Positions 45,301-55,117 of a DNA stretch of 64,000 nucleotides are shown one piece after another; the stretch's first letter is position 1, and each line of letters opens with the position of its first letter. The stretch is taken from NCBI RefSeq assembly GCF_028898945.1, contig NZ_CP118607.1, positions 434,001 through 498,000 of the forward strand. Reading direction: 5' to 3'. Below the pieces are notes generated by a model. That model made no database searches and was not told the DNA's origin. It was given only the letters and a program-made list of their open reading frames with translations. The translations under genes were made by a program, and so were the position numbers. This DNA comes from Pseudomonas sp. PSKL.D1 (GTDB taxonomy: Bacteria; Pseudomonadota; Gammaproteobacteria; Pseudomonadales; Pseudomonadaceae).

Positions 45301-46936
45301 CGGCGATGGAAACAGGCCTGAGTTCTTCAATGAATGAAGGCACTTCTACCGGGATTCGTTCGACAGCAGGTGTGCCCCCTGAGCCGCCCGCGGCCCCCAG
45401 CGCTGCCATGAACGCGACGTTTTCCAGCACGTCCACCAGGTATTTGACTGCCTCTTGACGGTCACCGTCCGCCCAGCTTTCGAAACCTTCAAAAACCTCG
45501 TAACTCAGTTGCAGGGTTGTTAGGCCCAGCATGAGTGGCCCCAACCCAGGTATGAAGAACGCCCCCAGGCTCATCGCATCGAACGCCAGCCCGGCAAAGT
45601 AAGCCATGCGCCTGTGGGCGCTCTTCTGATCCTCCATGGCCGTTGGCACGGCATGGAACAGTGCGTCGTCCCGAAGCCGCTGTTGCTTTTGCGCAACCAG
45701 TGCATCCACCACACCCTGGCCCAGAGGCTGCACAGTCACCGGCACCCAGGCATTCGGGTCTCGTACGCGGGTGACGGTTTGACCACTCTGGCCTGGTGTG
45801 ACGGTTGTCGTGCTGCGGTCAATGGGGTGCAGGGCGTCCTGCAACTTGTGAAAGAACGATGTGCTTTCGCGTGCTGGCACCCCGTCGAGCAGTTGATGAA
45901 CCTTTATCGTCCATAACTGCTCGCGAAGATAAGCTTGCAATGCCTGGGCCGTGGCATGTTGCTTCAACGGGATTGCCGCACCGGGTAAGTAGGTGATCAG
46001 GATATCTTTATAAGGAAGGTAAAGCGGGTCGTATCCAAGCAACAGCTCGGGGGAGGGCACCACGCCGAAAATCAGGGCACCGGTGACCGCGGAGTCGAAG
46101 AGTTGCAGGAAGGCACCACGTATCGGGCTGCCCTGGTACTCGGCCTGGCCGCTTTGAACCAGATCCAGCATGGCCTGGTACACCGGTTGGTCGATGGCTT
46201 CGCTCAGGTAGGCCTTGTGCAGCTCAAGGCGCAGGGCGCTTTGTTCGACGTTGCCCAGCGCGTCGGCAAGCGTCGAACCTGGTTTACAGGGGGCGGCGAT
46301 AAGCTGCTGGTAGTTGCCGCCGATATCCAGTTCGCGAGCAAGCCCGGCGAAGGCGGTTGGCGAAATGTCGACGGGGTTACCGCTTGGATACACGCCCAGC
46401 AGTGCATTGCTGTCCAGTACAGCCGCATTGAGCCGAGGGGTGTCCAGCCCGCCAGGCTGCGCTTCGTCAGCTTCGAAGTTCTGCATGGCACTGTGCAGCA
46501 ACGACTGCATTGCAAGCTTGAACGAGCGCGCGGCGCCGATCACTGGATCGCCGCTTGTTTGCGTTTGATAGGCCGAGGCTTTGCTGGCGTTGAACAGGTA
46601 GGTCTTGCTGACATCGAGGTCAAGGTTGAAGTGCTGCTTCACTGCCGAGGTCAAGCGTTGTGCGGCAAACTGTTCGATGTCCGGGATCTGCTTCAGCAGT
46701 TTGCGAAGCTCGCTTTCGAACCTTCGGTGCGCGCCGTATTCCACGACCATGTTTCGAGTGATGTCCGGATGAAGCTGGCAGGCCTTTTCGAACCATTTGG
46801 CCGACAGGCCCAAGGCCGTGCGCATGTGCTGATGAGCCGGCGTTTCAAGGTCGGCCAGCCAGCCGGGCATCTTCTGCTCGATCAGCCTTTGCTGCAAAGG
46901 GGGTTCTACGGTGGATGTGCTTGCGGCGTCAGTCAT
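42332..46936 (-). CDS. Giant LRR protein, paralog of the NEL protein but without the ligase domain
   Basis: This 1534-residue protein is a paralog of the downstream one over its whole length: both have PALLxDTMQRFxLDQ, RIYPxLP, LRLSRAYEGLFL and RRSFRSPMRLADGR-type segments, then LRRs. It has the same dermonecrotic-toxin-like N-terminus (about 1-700, hydrophobic near 460-500) and LRRs (about 1080-1500). It ends right after the last repeat with LPHGFNPR, where the other has its linker and NEL domain. The 164 bp to the next gene cannot hold a lost NEL domain, so the difference is a deletion or gain of a domain, not a late stop. It may be a binding-only partner or a decoy. Confidence 0.85.
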   Translation of the reverse strand: MTDAASTSTVEPPLQQRLIEQKMPGWLADLETPAHQHMRTALGLSAKWFEKACQLHPDITRNMVVEYGAHRRFESELRKLLKQIPDIEQFAAQRLTSAVKQHFNLDLDVSKTYLFNASKASAYQTQTSGDPVIGAARSFKLAMQSLLHSAMQNFEADEAQPGGLDTPRLNAAVLDSNALLGVYPSGNPVDISPTAFAGLARELDIGGNYQQLIAAPCKPGSTLADALGNVEQSALRLELHKAYLSEAIDQPVYQAMLDLVQSGQAEYQGSPIRGAFLQLFDSAVTGALIFGVVPSPELLLGYDPLYLPYKDILITYLPGAAIPLKQHATAQALQAYLREQLWTIKVHQLLDGVPARESTSFFHKLQDALHPIDRSTTTVTPGQSGQTVTRVRDPNAWVPVTVQPLGQGVVDALVAQKQQRLRDDALFHAVPTAMEDQKSAHRRMAYFAGLAFDAMSLGAFFIPGLGPLMLGLTTLQLSYEVFEGFESWADGDRQEAVKYLVDVLENVAFMAALGAAGGSGGTPAVERIPVEVPSFIEELRPVSIADGSTRLWAPDLQPFAHDIVLPAGLKPDEFGLYHHQGKTWLPLDGKLYSVKPAMAVNTYTLAHPDKPLSYEPPLQHNGAGAWLHELDNPEQWQGMRLFRRLGHLNGEFDDQTAAQLLSVAGIEEDVLRRTLSNSQRLPALLEDTMQRFWLDQQIIREHADATPNTRSAAFKVAYEALPGRQEPGAAILQRIYPQLPGVVTEELLRNVTSGELAALVEGRVPMRLGEEIRVYQQQVRLSRAYEGLFLEAVHNADSDQLILNTVPLLESWPQGLRLELHEGRFKPGLIDSVGPDEAQSVRIITRYPTGYSVTTPFPSSPAAPLHTTLFDALFTALALPDVVDAKAIRRLLQQAPQLPRATLRKKLGMQRRSFRSPMRLADGRVGYPLSPLVNDLARIDRFTRFSRLLTRLGVPQEPAEWFVNALLDSPVTDDEVLTAIAQLPVEHVLALQASLDAWRAEPVRLANQQLGEYSRDMIGTAIWVHWAQHALPRDPDAAEALYLHTAFIEEFPETLPVTFTSGVKHLQLDDVVFNLLTAPEHPADQLEQSFNRLFRHFPDLQILSVGQPYAPATLPEWTGRLPLVGRHFPNLRELKLINLNLVLSAQDIDLLARPAALEYLDLAGNTLAPAQDAVVGGWQLQFLGMDRMSLNAWPHWLNVTLLGNIEAVSLCNNPITQVPSFLRINEVSDQRHTIVSLEGSSLPGSLIQQLAISEDGQPRRFAFNLDITPQIQQRIRLLADQRADLREGLNQWVTARPTLLASRALVAQALIEFWESRVRGFTSTPLHLENLNPNTLPQGLPSYFTEAVDRLVLESAELGTAQLNTLLRPFSNLATLAIYECVQSLPALPAALAELPTLVEIELVNIGLQIDNEAMALLARLPALEVLDLSENRLHPSLQGPLHFAGQLKSLSLGDVGMETWPGWLFDVMPSQLLDLEANQLTQLPRAMLEAVVVDDDSTTIALTGNPLDEDTLQHISTQGQRLTFQLPHGFNPR

Positions 46937-47108
46937 GGCAGAGTCCGTGGTGAGGTGAAGAACCTCGGGACTCTATCCACGGTGTTTCAGAGCAGGTGGT
47001 AGATAAGTTTGTCGTGTCGCAGCTGCCGAATGGCATCAACACATGCTCAAAGCGCAATTCAGGTTTATGATGCCCAACGGCAGACAATATCCTCACACGG
47101 AGTGCGCA

Positions 47109-48080
47109 ATGCAGACCTTGTACCCGCAGATCAAACCCTACGCCCGGCACGATCTGGCCGTGGAAGCGCCGCATGTGCTGTATGTAGATGAGAGTGGTTC
47201 ACCGGAAGGTCTGCCGGTGGTGTTCATCCACGGTGGCCCTGGCGCGGGTTGTGATGCCCAGAGCCGTTGCTATTTCGACCCCAACCTGTACCGCATTGTC
47301 ACGTTCGACCAGCGCGGGTGCGGCCGGTCCACGCCCCATGCAAGCCTGGAAAACAACACTACCTGGCACCTGGTCGAAGACCTTGAGCGCATTCGCAAGC
47401 ACCTTGGCATCGACAAGTGGGTGCTGTTTGGTGGCTCATGGGGCTCCACCCTGGCACTGGCCTATGCCCAGACCTACCCCGAGCGTGTGCACGGTCTGAT
47501 CCTGCGTGGCATCTTCCTGTGCCGGCCTCAGGAAATCGAATGGTTCTACCAGGAGGGCGCCAGCCGTCTGTTCCCCGATTACTGGCAGGACTACATCGCC
47601 CCGATTCCACCGGAAGAGCGGGGCGACCTGGTGAAGGCTTTCCACAAACGCCTGACCGGCAACGATCAGATTGCCCAGATGCATGCGGCCAAGGCCTGGT
47701 CCACCTGGGAAGGCCGCACTGCCACCTTGCGCCCCAACCCGCTGGTGGTCGACCGCTTCTCCGAACCTCAGCGTGCCCTGTCGATTGCACGCATCGAATG
47801 CCACTACTTCATGAACAATGCGTTCCTGGAGCCAGACCAGCTGATCCGTGACATGCCAAAAATCGCCCACTTGCCGGCAGTGATCGTGCACGGGCGCTAT
47901 GACGTGATTTGCCCGCTGGACAATGCCTGGGCGTTGCACCAGGCGTGGCCGAACAGTGAGCTTAAAGTGATTCGCGATGCAGGGCATGCCGCATCCGAAC
48001 CCGGTATAACCGACGCGCTGGTACGCGCAGCCGACCAAATGGCCCGCCGTTTGCTTGACCTGCCTCTGGAAGAAGCATGA
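47109..48080 (+). CDS. pip: Proline iminopeptidase
   Basis: Pip is an alpha/beta hydrolase that releases N-terminal proline from peptides in the cytoplasm. I chose ATG 47109 ([18 protein letters not shown]), giving 323 residues, the usual length. The oxyanion motif HGGPGAGCD, the [12 protein letters not shown] segment, the nucleophile in [14 protein letters not shown] (about Ser111), and the late catalytic residues in HGRYDVICP and AGHAASEPG are present. It overlaps dtd by 4 bp (ATGA). Confidence 0.96.
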   Translation: MQTLYPQIKPYARHDLAVEAPHVLYVDESGSPEGLPVVFIHGGPGAGCDAQSRCYFDPNLYRIVTFDQRGCGRSTPHASLENNTTWHLVEDLERIRKHLGIDKWVLFGGSWGSTLALAYAQTYPERVHGLILRGIFLCRPQEIEWFYQEGASRLFPDYWQDYIAPIPPEERGDLVKAFHKRLTGNDQIAQMHAAKAWSTWEGRTATLRPNPLVVDRFSEPQRALSIARIECHYFMNNAFLEPDQLIRDMPKIAHLPAVIVHGRYDVICPLDNAWALHQAWPNSELKVIRDAGHAASEPGITDALVRAADQMARRLLDLPLEEA

Positions 48081-48514
48081 AGGGGCTGTTGCAGCGTGTA
48101 CGTGGCGCGCGGGTAGAGGTGGCCGGCGAAATCGTCGGTGCCATTGATCAAGGCTTGATGGTGCTGGTGGCCGTTGAGCCTGAAGATACGCGCGAGCATG
48201 CCGATAAGCTGTTGCACAAGTTGCTCAACTATCGTGTGTTCAGCGATGAGCAAGGCAAGATGAACCTGTCGCTCAAGGATGTGGGCGGTGGGCTGCTGCT
48301 GGTTTCACAGTTCACGTTGGCTGCCGACACCCGCAGTGGCATGCGTCCGAGCTTTTCAACGGCTGCGCCGCCGGCGTTGGGGGCCGAATTGTTCGACTAT
48401 TTGTTGCACAAGGCCAAGGCCGAGCACGCCGACGTGGCAAGTGGTCGGTTTGGTGCTGACATGCAGGTGCATCTGGTCAATGATGGCCCGGTGACATTTC
48501 TGTTACAAATATGA
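48077..48514 (+). CDS. dtd: D-aminoacyl-tRNA deacylase
   Basis: Dtd hydrolyses D-amino acids from wrongly charged tRNA. The 145-residue protein has the family length and motifs: [15 protein letters not shown] at the start, [27 protein letters not shown] (the SQFT catalytic loop, about 77-81) and [21 protein letters not shown] at the end. It is cotranslated with pip and is followed by a hairpin. Confidence 0.97.
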   Translation: MKGLLQRVRGARVEVAGEIVGAIDQGLMVLVAVEPEDTREHADKLLHKLLNYRVFSDEQGKMNLSLKDVGGGLLLVSQFTLAADTRSGMRPSFSTAAPPALGAELFDYLLHKAKAEHADVASGRFGADMQVHLVNDGPVTFLLQI

Positions 48515-48518
48515 GGTC

Positions 48519-48556
48519 AAAAAACCGCTTGTTTATAGGAAAACAAGGGGTTTTGT
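48519..48556 (+). terminator. Terminator-like hairpin after dtd
   Basis: AAAACCGCTTGTTT can pair with AAACAAGGGGTTTT, with two mismatches, across a short loop, ending in TTTT. It starts 5 bp after dtd. Confidence 0.55.
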
Positions 48557-48624
48557 ACGATAAATAGTTGGTCCAGCCTGATGCGTTGTAACGTGTCCTG
48601 CTGGATAATCGCGCGCTGCGTGAG

Positions 48625-48638
48625 CCTGCGTTCGCAGG
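48625..48638 (+). promoter_or_regulatory. Small hairpin in the opgG leader
   Basis: CCTGC-GTTC-GCAGG followed by TTCGTTTT. It lies in the 263-bp region between dtd and opgG, where I see no gene. It may be a leader hairpin or a weak terminator. Confidence 0.35.
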
Positions 48639-48777
48639 TTCGTTTTACTCTGACTCGAGCATTGTCTGGAACCGTTTGGGGAATCATTACGCCCTCACGG
48701 GGTCCGAACAGTGCTCGCCAACCCGGCATTTGTCGCTGGCCGTTGGTTTCATGATCTGTTTTCGGCGAGGGTTGCTC

Positions 48778-50514
48778 GTGATTGTTAGTCCCCAAAAAGC
48801 ATCAAGAATCCCCGGCACACGGCTGCGTTCGGCCCTGATGGCCAGCGTGGCCCTGGTAGGCCTGATGAGCGCGGGCCAGCTGTGGGCATTCAATCTTGAC
48901 GATGTTGCAGCCAAGGCAAAGGATCTGGCCGGCCAGAAATACGAAGCACCCAAAAGCAACCTGCCGGCTGTATTCCGCGACATGAAGTACGCGGACTACC
49001 AGAAAATCCGCTTCCTGCAGGAAAAGGCCGAGTGGGCCAACGACAAGACACCGTTCAAGCTGTCGTTCTACCACCAGGGCATGCACTTCGACACACCGGT
49101 GAAAATCAACGAAGTCACCGCTACCAAGGTCGAGGAAATCAAGTACGACCCGAGCCGCTTCGAGTTCGGTGACGTGCCGCACGACCCGGAAACCACCAAG
49201 AACCTCGGTTACGCCGGGTTCCGCGTGCTTTACCCGATTAACAAGGCCGACAAGCAGGACGAGATCATGACCCTGCTCGGGGCCAGCTATTTCCGCGTGG
49301 TCGGCAAAGGCCATGCGTATGGCCTTTCGGCCCGTGGCCTGGCAATCGACACCGCATTGCCGTCGGGTGAAGAGTTCCCGCGCTTCACCGAATTCTGGGT
49401 CGAGAAGCCAAAGCCTGCCGACAAGCATCTGGTGATCTACGCCTTGCTGGACTCGCCACGCTCCACCGGCGCCTACAAGCTGACCGTGCGCCCGGGCAAC
49501 GACACCATCGTTGACGTCAAGTCGCGCGTATACCTGCGTGACCACGTCAGCCGCTTGGGTATCGCCCCGCTGACCAGCATGTTCCTGTTCGGCCCCAACC
49601 AGCCGTCGAAAGTGCTGAACTACCGCCCGGCCCTGCACGACTCCGAAGGCCTGTCCATCCACGCCGGCAATGGCGAGTGGCTGTGGCGCCCGCTGAACAA
49701 CCCGAAACACCTGGCCGTGAGCAACTTCAGTGTCGAGAACCCGCGTGGTTTCGGCCTGATGCAGCGCCAGCGCGCCTTCAGCGACTATGAAGACCTGGAC
49801 GACAACTACCAGAAGCGCCCAAGCACCTGGATCGAGCCGAAAGGCGACTGGGGCAAGGGTACCGTCGATCTGGTCGAAATCCCGACTGCCGACGAAACCA
49901 ACGACAACATCGTTGCCTTCTGGAGCCCGGAGAAGCTGCCTGAGCCAGGCAAGCCTTTCGAATACGACTACCGCCTGCACTGGACCATCAACGAGCCGAA
50001 GTTCCAGGCCCCTGACCTGGGCTGGGTCAAACAGACCCTGCGTTCCACCGGTGACGTCAAGCAGTCCAACCTGATCCGTCAGCCGGATGGCAGCGTTGCG
50101 TTCCTGGTTGATTTCGATGGCCCGGCACTGGCCGCATTGCCGGAAGATGCCCCGGTCCGCAGCCAGATCAGCGTTGGTGACAATGCCGAAGTGGTCGAGA
50201 ACAATCTGCGCTATAACCCTGAAACCAAGGGCTGGCGCCTGACCCTTCGCCTGAAAGTGAAGGAAGCCAACAAATCGACTGAAATGCGCGCCGCACTTGT
50301 GCGTGATGTGCCGGTCGAAACTGCCAAGGAAGCCAAACAGGACAAGGCTGCTGCCAAGCACGAGCACGCCAAGGCCGACAAGGCTGCCAAGGCCGAGCAC
50401 CCTGCCAAGGCTGAACAACCTGCCGCCGATGCGGCGTCCACCAACGGGGCCCCGGCCACCACCGAACAGGTGCTGACCGAGACCTGGAGCTATCAGTTGC
50501 CTGCCGATGAGTAA
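48778..50514 (+). CDS. opgG: OpgG, periplasmic glucan biosynthesis protein
   Basis: OpgG acts in the periplasm on the backbone of osmoregulated periplasmic glucans made by OpgH. I chose GTG 48778 ([16 protein letters not shown]), with GAGG 8 bp upstream, followed by a signal peptide ending near QLWAFN. The 578-residue protein has the two beta-sandwich domains of the family ([74 protein letters not shown]). Unusually, a stretch of about 50 residues rich in Lys, Ala and Glu with [17 protein letters not shown] lies just before the C-terminus. The stop overlaps opgH by 8 bp. Confidence 0.95.
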   Translation: MIVSPQKASRIPGTRLRSALMASVALVGLMSAGQLWAFNLDDVAAKAKDLAGQKYEAPKSNLPAVFRDMKYADYQKIRFLQEKAEWANDKTPFKLSFYHQGMHFDTPVKINEVTATKVEEIKYDPSRFEFGDVPHDPETTKNLGYAGFRVLYPINKADKQDEIMTLLGASYFRVVGKGHAYGLSARGLAIDTALPSGEEFPRFTEFWVEKPKPADKHLVIYALLDSPRSTGAYKLTVRPGNDTIVDVKSRVYLRDHVSRLGIAPLTSMFLFGPNQPSKVLNYRPALHDSEGLSIHAGNGEWLWRPLNNPKHLAVSNFSVENPRGFGLMQRQRAFSDYEDLDDNYQKRPSTWIEPKGDWGKGTVDLVEIPTADETNDNIVAFWSPEKLPEPGKPFEYDYRLHWTINEPKFQAPDLGWVKQTLRSTGDVKQSNLIRQPDGSVAFLVDFDGPALAALPEDAPVRSQISVGDNAEVVENNLRYNPETKGWRLTLRLKVKEANKSTEMRAALVRDVPVETAKEAKQDKAAAKHEHAKADKAAKAEHPAKAEQPAADAASTNGAPATTEQVLTETWSYQLPADE

Positions 50515-53080
50515 CTCAAGCGCAAGGCCGGTATCGCTTGGCGAATACCTGGCCCACCTCCCACTGAGCGACGAGCAGCGCGCGGAACTCGCCAGCTGCA
50601 CGTCCTTCAGTGAGCTGCACCAACGCCTGGCGGCCAAACCGGCCGCCGACTCCACCGAGGCCGTGCAGGCCTCGGTGGGCCCGCGCCTGACCGTGGGCAG
50701 CGCCGCCGAGCTGGAAGATGCCGAAATGCTGGGCGTCGACGGCAGCGGCCGACTGTGTCTGAAAATCGCACCGCCGATCAAGCGCACCAAGGTAGTGCCG
50801 GAGCCATGGCGCACCAACGTGCTCATTCGCATGTGGCGGCGCATGACCGGCCGCCCCAACGCCCCGCAGCCGCCCAAGCGCGAGCTGCCGCCGGCGCGTT
50901 GGCGCACGGTCGGCTCGATCCGCCGCTACATTCTGCTTGCCCTCATGATCGGCCAAACCATCGTCGCCGGCTGGTACATGAAAGGCATCCTGCCGTACCA
51001 GGGCTGGTCGTTTGTCGACTTCGACGAAGTGGTCAAACAGCCGCTCTGGGACACCGTGGTACAGGTTTGGCCGTATGCGTTGCAGACTTCCATCCTGATC
51101 CTCTTTGGCATCTTGTTCTGCTGGGTTTCTGCCGGTTTCTGGACTGCCCTGATGGGCTTCCTTGAGCTGCTGACCGGGCGCGACAAGTACAAGATTTCGG
51201 GCAGCAGCGCTGGCAACGAGCCAATTGCACCCGAAGCGCGTACTGCATTGGTGATGCCAATCTGCAACGAAGACGTGCCTCGCGTATTCGCAGGCCTGCG
51301 CGCTACGTTCGAGTCGGTGGCCGCCAGCGGCAACCTCGACCGTTTCGACTTCTTCGTGCTCAGCGACACCAACGACACCGACATTGCCGTTGCCGAGCAA
51401 CAGGCGTGGCTGGACGTGTGCCGCGAGACCAAAGGCTTTGGCCGTATCTTCTATCGCCGCCGTCGCCGCCGTGTGAAGCGCAAAAGCGGTAACCTGGACG
51501 ACTTCTGCCGTCGTTGGGGTGGCGATTACAAGTACATGGTCGTGCTCGACGCCGACAGCGTCATGAGCGGCGAGTGCCTGAGCAGCCTGGTGCGCCTGAT
51601 GGAGGCCAACCCGGACGCCGGCATCATCCAGACCGGGCCGAAGGCTTCGGGCATGGATACCCTGTATGCGCGCATGCAGCAGTTTGCCACCCGTGTGTAT
51701 GGCCCGCTGTTCACCGCCGGCCTGCACTTCTGGCAGCTGGGCGAGTCCCATTATTGGGGCCATAACGCCATCATCCGCATGAAGCCGTTCATCGAGCATT
51801 GCGCCTTGGCGCCGTTGCCGGGCAAGGGCGCGTTCGCCGGTGCGATCCTCTCCCACGACTTCGTCGAAGCCGCGCTGATGCGCCGCGCCGGCTGGGGCGT
51901 GTGGATTGCCTACGACCTGCCGGGCAGTTACGAAGAATTGCCGCCGAACCTGCTCGACGAGCTCAAGCGCGACCGCCGCTGGTGCCACGGCAACTTGATG
52001 AACTTCCGCCTGTTCCTGGTCAAGGGCATGCACCCGGTGCACCGTGCGGTGTTCCTTACCGGGGTGATGTCTTACCTGTCGGCGCCGCTGTGGTTCCTGT
52101 TCCTGGTGCTATCGACCGCGCTGCTGGCGACCAACACGCTGATGGAGCCGCAATACTTCATCGAGCCGTATCAGCTCTACCCGCTGTGGCCGCAGTGGCA
52201 CCCGGAGAAGGCGGTGGCGCTGTTCTCCACCACCATCGTGCTGTTGTTCCTGCCCAAGCTGCTCAGCGTCATTCTGATCTGGGCCAAAGGCGCGACCGAA
52301 TACGGCGGGCGTATCAAGGTCACCTTGTCGATGCTGATGGAGATGCTGTTCTCCATGCTGCTGGCGCCGGTACGGATGATCTTCCACACCCGCTTCGTGC
52401 TGGCCGCGTTCCTCGGTTGGGCTGCCACCTGGAACTCGCCGCAGCGTGACGACGACTCCACCCCGTGGGGCGAGGCGGTGCGCCGCCATGGCCCGCAAAC
52501 CCTGCTGGGCTTCGCCTGGGCCGGGTTGGTGGCTTGGCTGAACCCGAGCTTCCTGTGGTGGCTGGCGCCGATTGTCGGTTCGCTGGTGCTGTCGATCCCG
52601 GTTTCGGTGATCTCCAGCCGCACGCGCCTGGGCCTGGCGGCCAAGGACGACAAGCTGTTCCTTATCCCCGAGGAATACGCAACGCCGCAGGAACTGCTGG
52701 CAACCGACCAGTACACCCACGAAAACCGCTGGCATGCACTGAAGGACGGTTTCGTGCGGGCCGTGGTCGACCCGCGACAGAACGCCTTGGCCTGTGCCAT
52801 GGCCACTGCCCGCCATGGCCAGGCCGCGCCGATTGAGTCGATGCGTGCCGAACGTGTGGCGAAAGCACTGGAAGCGGGGCCGAAAGGGGTGGATCTGAAC
52901 ACCCGTCTGGCGCTGCTGAGCGACCCGGTAGCGCTGACCCGCCTGCATGAGCAGGTGTGGGCCGAGCAGAACTCGGCGTGGATCGATGTGTGGCGTGCTT
53001 CGAAGAAGAACGACCCGCATTCGCCGCTGTTGCCGCTGCATCCGGAGAATGAAGGCCAGCCAGCATTGGTTGGGGCCTGA
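50507..53080 (+). CDS. opgH: OpgH, glucan glucosyltransferase
   Basis: OpgH is an inner-membrane GT2-family glycosyltransferase that makes the glucose backbone from UDP-glucose. The 857-residue protein has membrane helices at about 145-165, 190-220 and 510-700, and a cytoplasmic catalytic domain about 240-500: [45 protein letters not shown] (DxD region), [16 protein letters not shown] and the RRWCHGN acceptor motif. It begins inside the end of opgG, so the two are cotranslated. A REP-based terminator follows. Confidence 0.96.
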   Translation: MSNSSARPVSLGEYLAHLPLSDEQRAELASCTSFSELHQRLAAKPAADSTEAVQASVGPRLTVGSAAELEDAEMLGVDGSGRLCLKIAPPIKRTKVVPEPWRTNVLIRMWRRMTGRPNAPQPPKRELPPARWRTVGSIRRYILLALMIGQTIVAGWYMKGILPYQGWSFVDFDEVVKQPLWDTVVQVWPYALQTSILILFGILFCWVSAGFWTALMGFLELLTGRDKYKISGSSAGNEPIAPEARTALVMPICNEDVPRVFAGLRATFESVAASGNLDRFDFFVLSDTNDTDIAVAEQQAWLDVCRETKGFGRIFYRRRRRRVKRKSGNLDDFCRRWGGDYKYMVVLDADSVMSGECLSSLVRLMEANPDAGIIQTGPKASGMDTLYARMQQFATRVYGPLFTAGLHFWQLGESHYWGHNAIIRMKPFIEHCALAPLPGKGAFAGAILSHDFVEAALMRRAGWGVWIAYDLPGSYEELPPNLLDELKRDRRWCHGNLMNFRLFLVKGMHPVHRAVFLTGVMSYLSAPLWFLFLVLSTALLATNTLMEPQYFIEPYQLYPLWPQWHPEKAVALFSTTIVLLFLPKLLSVILIWAKGATEYGGRIKVTLSMLMEMLFSMLLAPVRMIFHTRFVLAAFLGWAATWNSPQRDDDSTPWGEAVRRHGPQTLLGFAWAGLVAWLNPSFLWWLAPIVGSLVLSIPVSVISSRTRLGLAAKDDKLFLIPEEYATPQELLATDQYTHENRWHALKDGFVRAVVDPRQNALACAMATARHGQAAPIESMRAERVAKALEAGPKGVDLNTRLALLSDPVALTRLHEQVWAEQNSAWIDVWRASKKNDPHSPLLPLHPENEGQPALVGA

Positions 53081-53093
53081 TAGATCGCGATCG

Positions 53094-53144
53094 CGGATAA
53101 ATCCGCTCCTTGTAGGAGCGGATTTATCCGAGATGCTTTTTTTG
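53094..53144 (+). terminator. REP-type terminator after opgH
   Basis: CGGATAAATCCGCTCC pairs perfectly with GGAGCGGATTTATCCG across TTGTA. A T-rich run (CTTTTTTTT) follows 5 bp later. Confidence 0.8.
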
Positions 53145-53276
53145 GCCAACAAAGTCCCCCCCGGCTCTAGGTCCCAGAGCCACCATGCGTTAGCATCCCA
53201 CTCCGATAACCCAGGCCGGCCTATGTCGCCGCGCCAACGATAAGACTCGCTACTTTTCTTGCTAGGGGACTTGGTG

Positions 53277-54077
53277 ATGATGAAAAAATACATTTCGCGC
53301 CTGCTGGTCGGCGTTACCGCGCTGGTCGCGGTCGCTTCGGCCCAGGCCGGTGCCATTGATGATGCGGTCAAGCGCGGTACCCTGCGGGTGGGCATGGACC
53401 CAACCTACATGCCGTTCCAGATGACCAACAAGCGCGGCGAGATCATCGGCTTTGAAGTCGACATTCTCAAAGCCATGGCCAAATCCATGGGCGTGAAGTT
53501 CGAGGCGGTTTCCACGGCCTATGACGGTATCATCCCGGCCCTGCTGACCGACAAGTTCGACATGATCGGCAGCGGCATGACCCTGACCCAGGAGCGCAAC
53601 CTGCGCCTGAACTTCAGCGAACCCTTCATCGTCGTTGGCCAGACCCTGCTGATCCGCAAGGAGCTGGCAGGTGAAATCAAGTCGTACAAAGACCTGAACA
53701 ACGAGAAGTACCGCCTCACCTCCAAACTTGGTACCACGGGTGAAATGGTTGCCAAGAAGTTGATCAGCAAAGCCAAGTACCACGGCTACGACAACGAGCA
53801 GGAAGCGGTGATGGACGTGGTCAACGGCAAGGCCGATGCCTTCGTCTACGACGCACCATACAACGTGGTGGCAGTGGAGAAGGCCGGCGCTGGCAAGCTG
53901 CTGTTCCTCGAAGAACCCTTCACCTACGAGCCGCTGGCCTTCGGCCTGAAGAAAGGCGACTACGACAGCATCAACTTCATCAACAACTTCCTGCACCAGA
54001 TCAAGCATGACGGGACCTACGATCGTATCCACGACAAGTGGTTCAAGAACAAGGACTGGCTGAAGGAAATGGAATAA
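53277..54077 (+). CDS. Amino-acid ABC transporter, periplasmic binding protein
   Basis: This 266-residue solute-binding protein (SBP_bac_3 family) serves a polar amino-acid transporter. ATG 53277 has AGGGGA 7 bp upstream; ATG 53280 is also possible. The signal peptide ends near ASAQAG (about 24). The binding domain shows GTLRVGMDPTYMPFQMTNKRGEIIGFEVDIL (about 32-62), DKFDMIGSGMTLTQERNLRLNFSEPF, KLGTTGEM and DAFVYDAPYN. The exact amino acid cannot be told from sequence. It is followed by permease and ATPase genes. Confidence 0.93.
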   Translation: MMKKYISRLLVGVTALVAVASAQAGAIDDAVKRGTLRVGMDPTYMPFQMTNKRGEIIGFEVDILKAMAKSMGVKFEAVSTAYDGIIPALLTDKFDMIGSGMTLTQERNLRLNFSEPFIVVGQTLLIRKELAGEIKSYKDLNNEKYRLTSKLGTTGEMVAKKLISKAKYHGYDNEQEAVMDVVNGKADAFVYDAPYNVVAVEKAGAGKLLFLEEPFTYEPLAFGLKKGDYDSINFINNFLHQIKHDGTYDRIHDKWFKNKDWLKEME

Positions 54078-54154
54078 GGCCCAGGCCACAAGCCCAGGCT
54101 TTAACCCCGACGCGCAGGTAAACCCTGCGCGTTCGCATTTACGGAAGTACCCAC

Positions 54155-55117
54155 GTGATCAAACACAAGAAAGCCCAGTGGCCCTGGCATGCGCTGACCG
54201 CGCTGGTACTGGTGGGCCTTGCGCTCAGCCTGTACCTGGCCACTTCGATGATTTCCTACGAGTGGCGCTGGAACCGTGTGCCGCAGTACTTCGCCTATCA
54301 GGCGGAAGAAGCGCAGCGTGCGGCCGGATATGGCACGGTGCAGGACATTGTCGTTTCTGGTGACACCGCGCGTGTCACGCTGAAGGACGAAAACGGTGAC
54401 GAGCAAGTGCTCGACGTGGCCAAGGACAGCCTGCAACTGAGCCGCGGTGACGATGTATCCGAAGGCGACCAGGTTGGCGTGACCCGCCATTGGGCAGCGG
54501 GCCCGTTGGCCTGGGGCCTGTGGACCACGTTGTGGATCTCGGTGGTGTCCGGGGCGCTGGGCCTGGTGATCGGCCTGTTCGCCGGCTTGTGCCGGCTGTC
54601 GAACAACCCGACCCTGCGTGACCTGTCGACGGTCTACGTCGAACTGGTGCGGGGCACACCGCTGCTGGTACAGATTTTTATCTTCTACTTCTTCATCGGT
54701 ACCGTGCTCAACCTTTCCCGCGAGTTCGCAGGTGTGGCTGCCTTGGCGCTGTTCACCGGGGCCTACGTGGCTGAAATCGTGCGTGCCGGTGTGCAATCCA
54801 TCGCCAAGGGCCAGAACGAGGCTGCGCGCTCGCTGGGTCTGAATGCCGGCCAGTCGATGCGCCATGTGATCCTGCCGCAGGCGTTCAAACGCGTGCTGCC
54901 GCCGCTGGCCGGGCAGTTCATCAGCCTGGTCAAGGACACTTCGCTAGTATCGGTGATCGCCATTACCGAGCTGACCAAGAGCGGCCGTGAGGCCATCACC
55001 ACCTCGTTCTCGACCTTCGAGATCTGGTTCTGTGTGGCAGGCCTTTACCTGCTGATCAACCTGCCGCTGTCGCACCTGGCCAGCCGGCTTGAGCGGAGGC
55101 TTGCGCAAAGTGATTGA
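54155..55117 (+). CDS. Amino-acid ABC transporter permease with extra N-terminal periplasmic segment
   Basis: This 320-residue HisM/HisQ-type permease starts at GTG 54155 (GGAAG 8 bp upstream). After a first membrane helix (about 12-33) it carries about 80 residues likely in the periplasm (about 34-112), with beta-type sequence [19 protein letters not shown], before the usual core. The core helices begin near 115 ([21 protein letters not shown]), and the EAA loop is near [30 protein letters not shown] (about 210-240). Most family members lack the inserted segment. The stop overlaps the ATPase start by 8 bp. Confidence 0.9.
   Translation: MIKHKKAQWPWHALTALVLVGLALSLYLATSMISYEWRWNRVPQYFAYQAEEAQRAAGYGTVQDIVVSGDTARVTLKDENGDEQVLDVAKDSLQLSRGDDVSEGDQVGVTRHWAAGPLAWGLWTTLWISVVSGALGLVIGLFAGLCRLSNNPTLRDLSTVYVELVRGTPLLVQIFIFYFFIGTVLNLSREFAGVAALALFTGAYVAEIVRAGVQSIAKGQNEAARSLGLNAGQSMRHVILPQAFKRVLPPLAGQFISLVKDTSLVSVIAITELTKSGREAITTSFSTFEIWFCVAGLYLLINLPLSHLASRLERRLAQSD

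Noticed and set aside
36588..46936. Type III effector locus
   Set aside because: The NEL domain suggests it, but I see no type III secretion genes, chaperone or hrp box nearby, so delivery by that system is not supported here.
36548..47108. Prophage or integrative element around the giant genes
   Set aside because: There is no integrase, phage structural gene, tRNA edge or terminal repeat.
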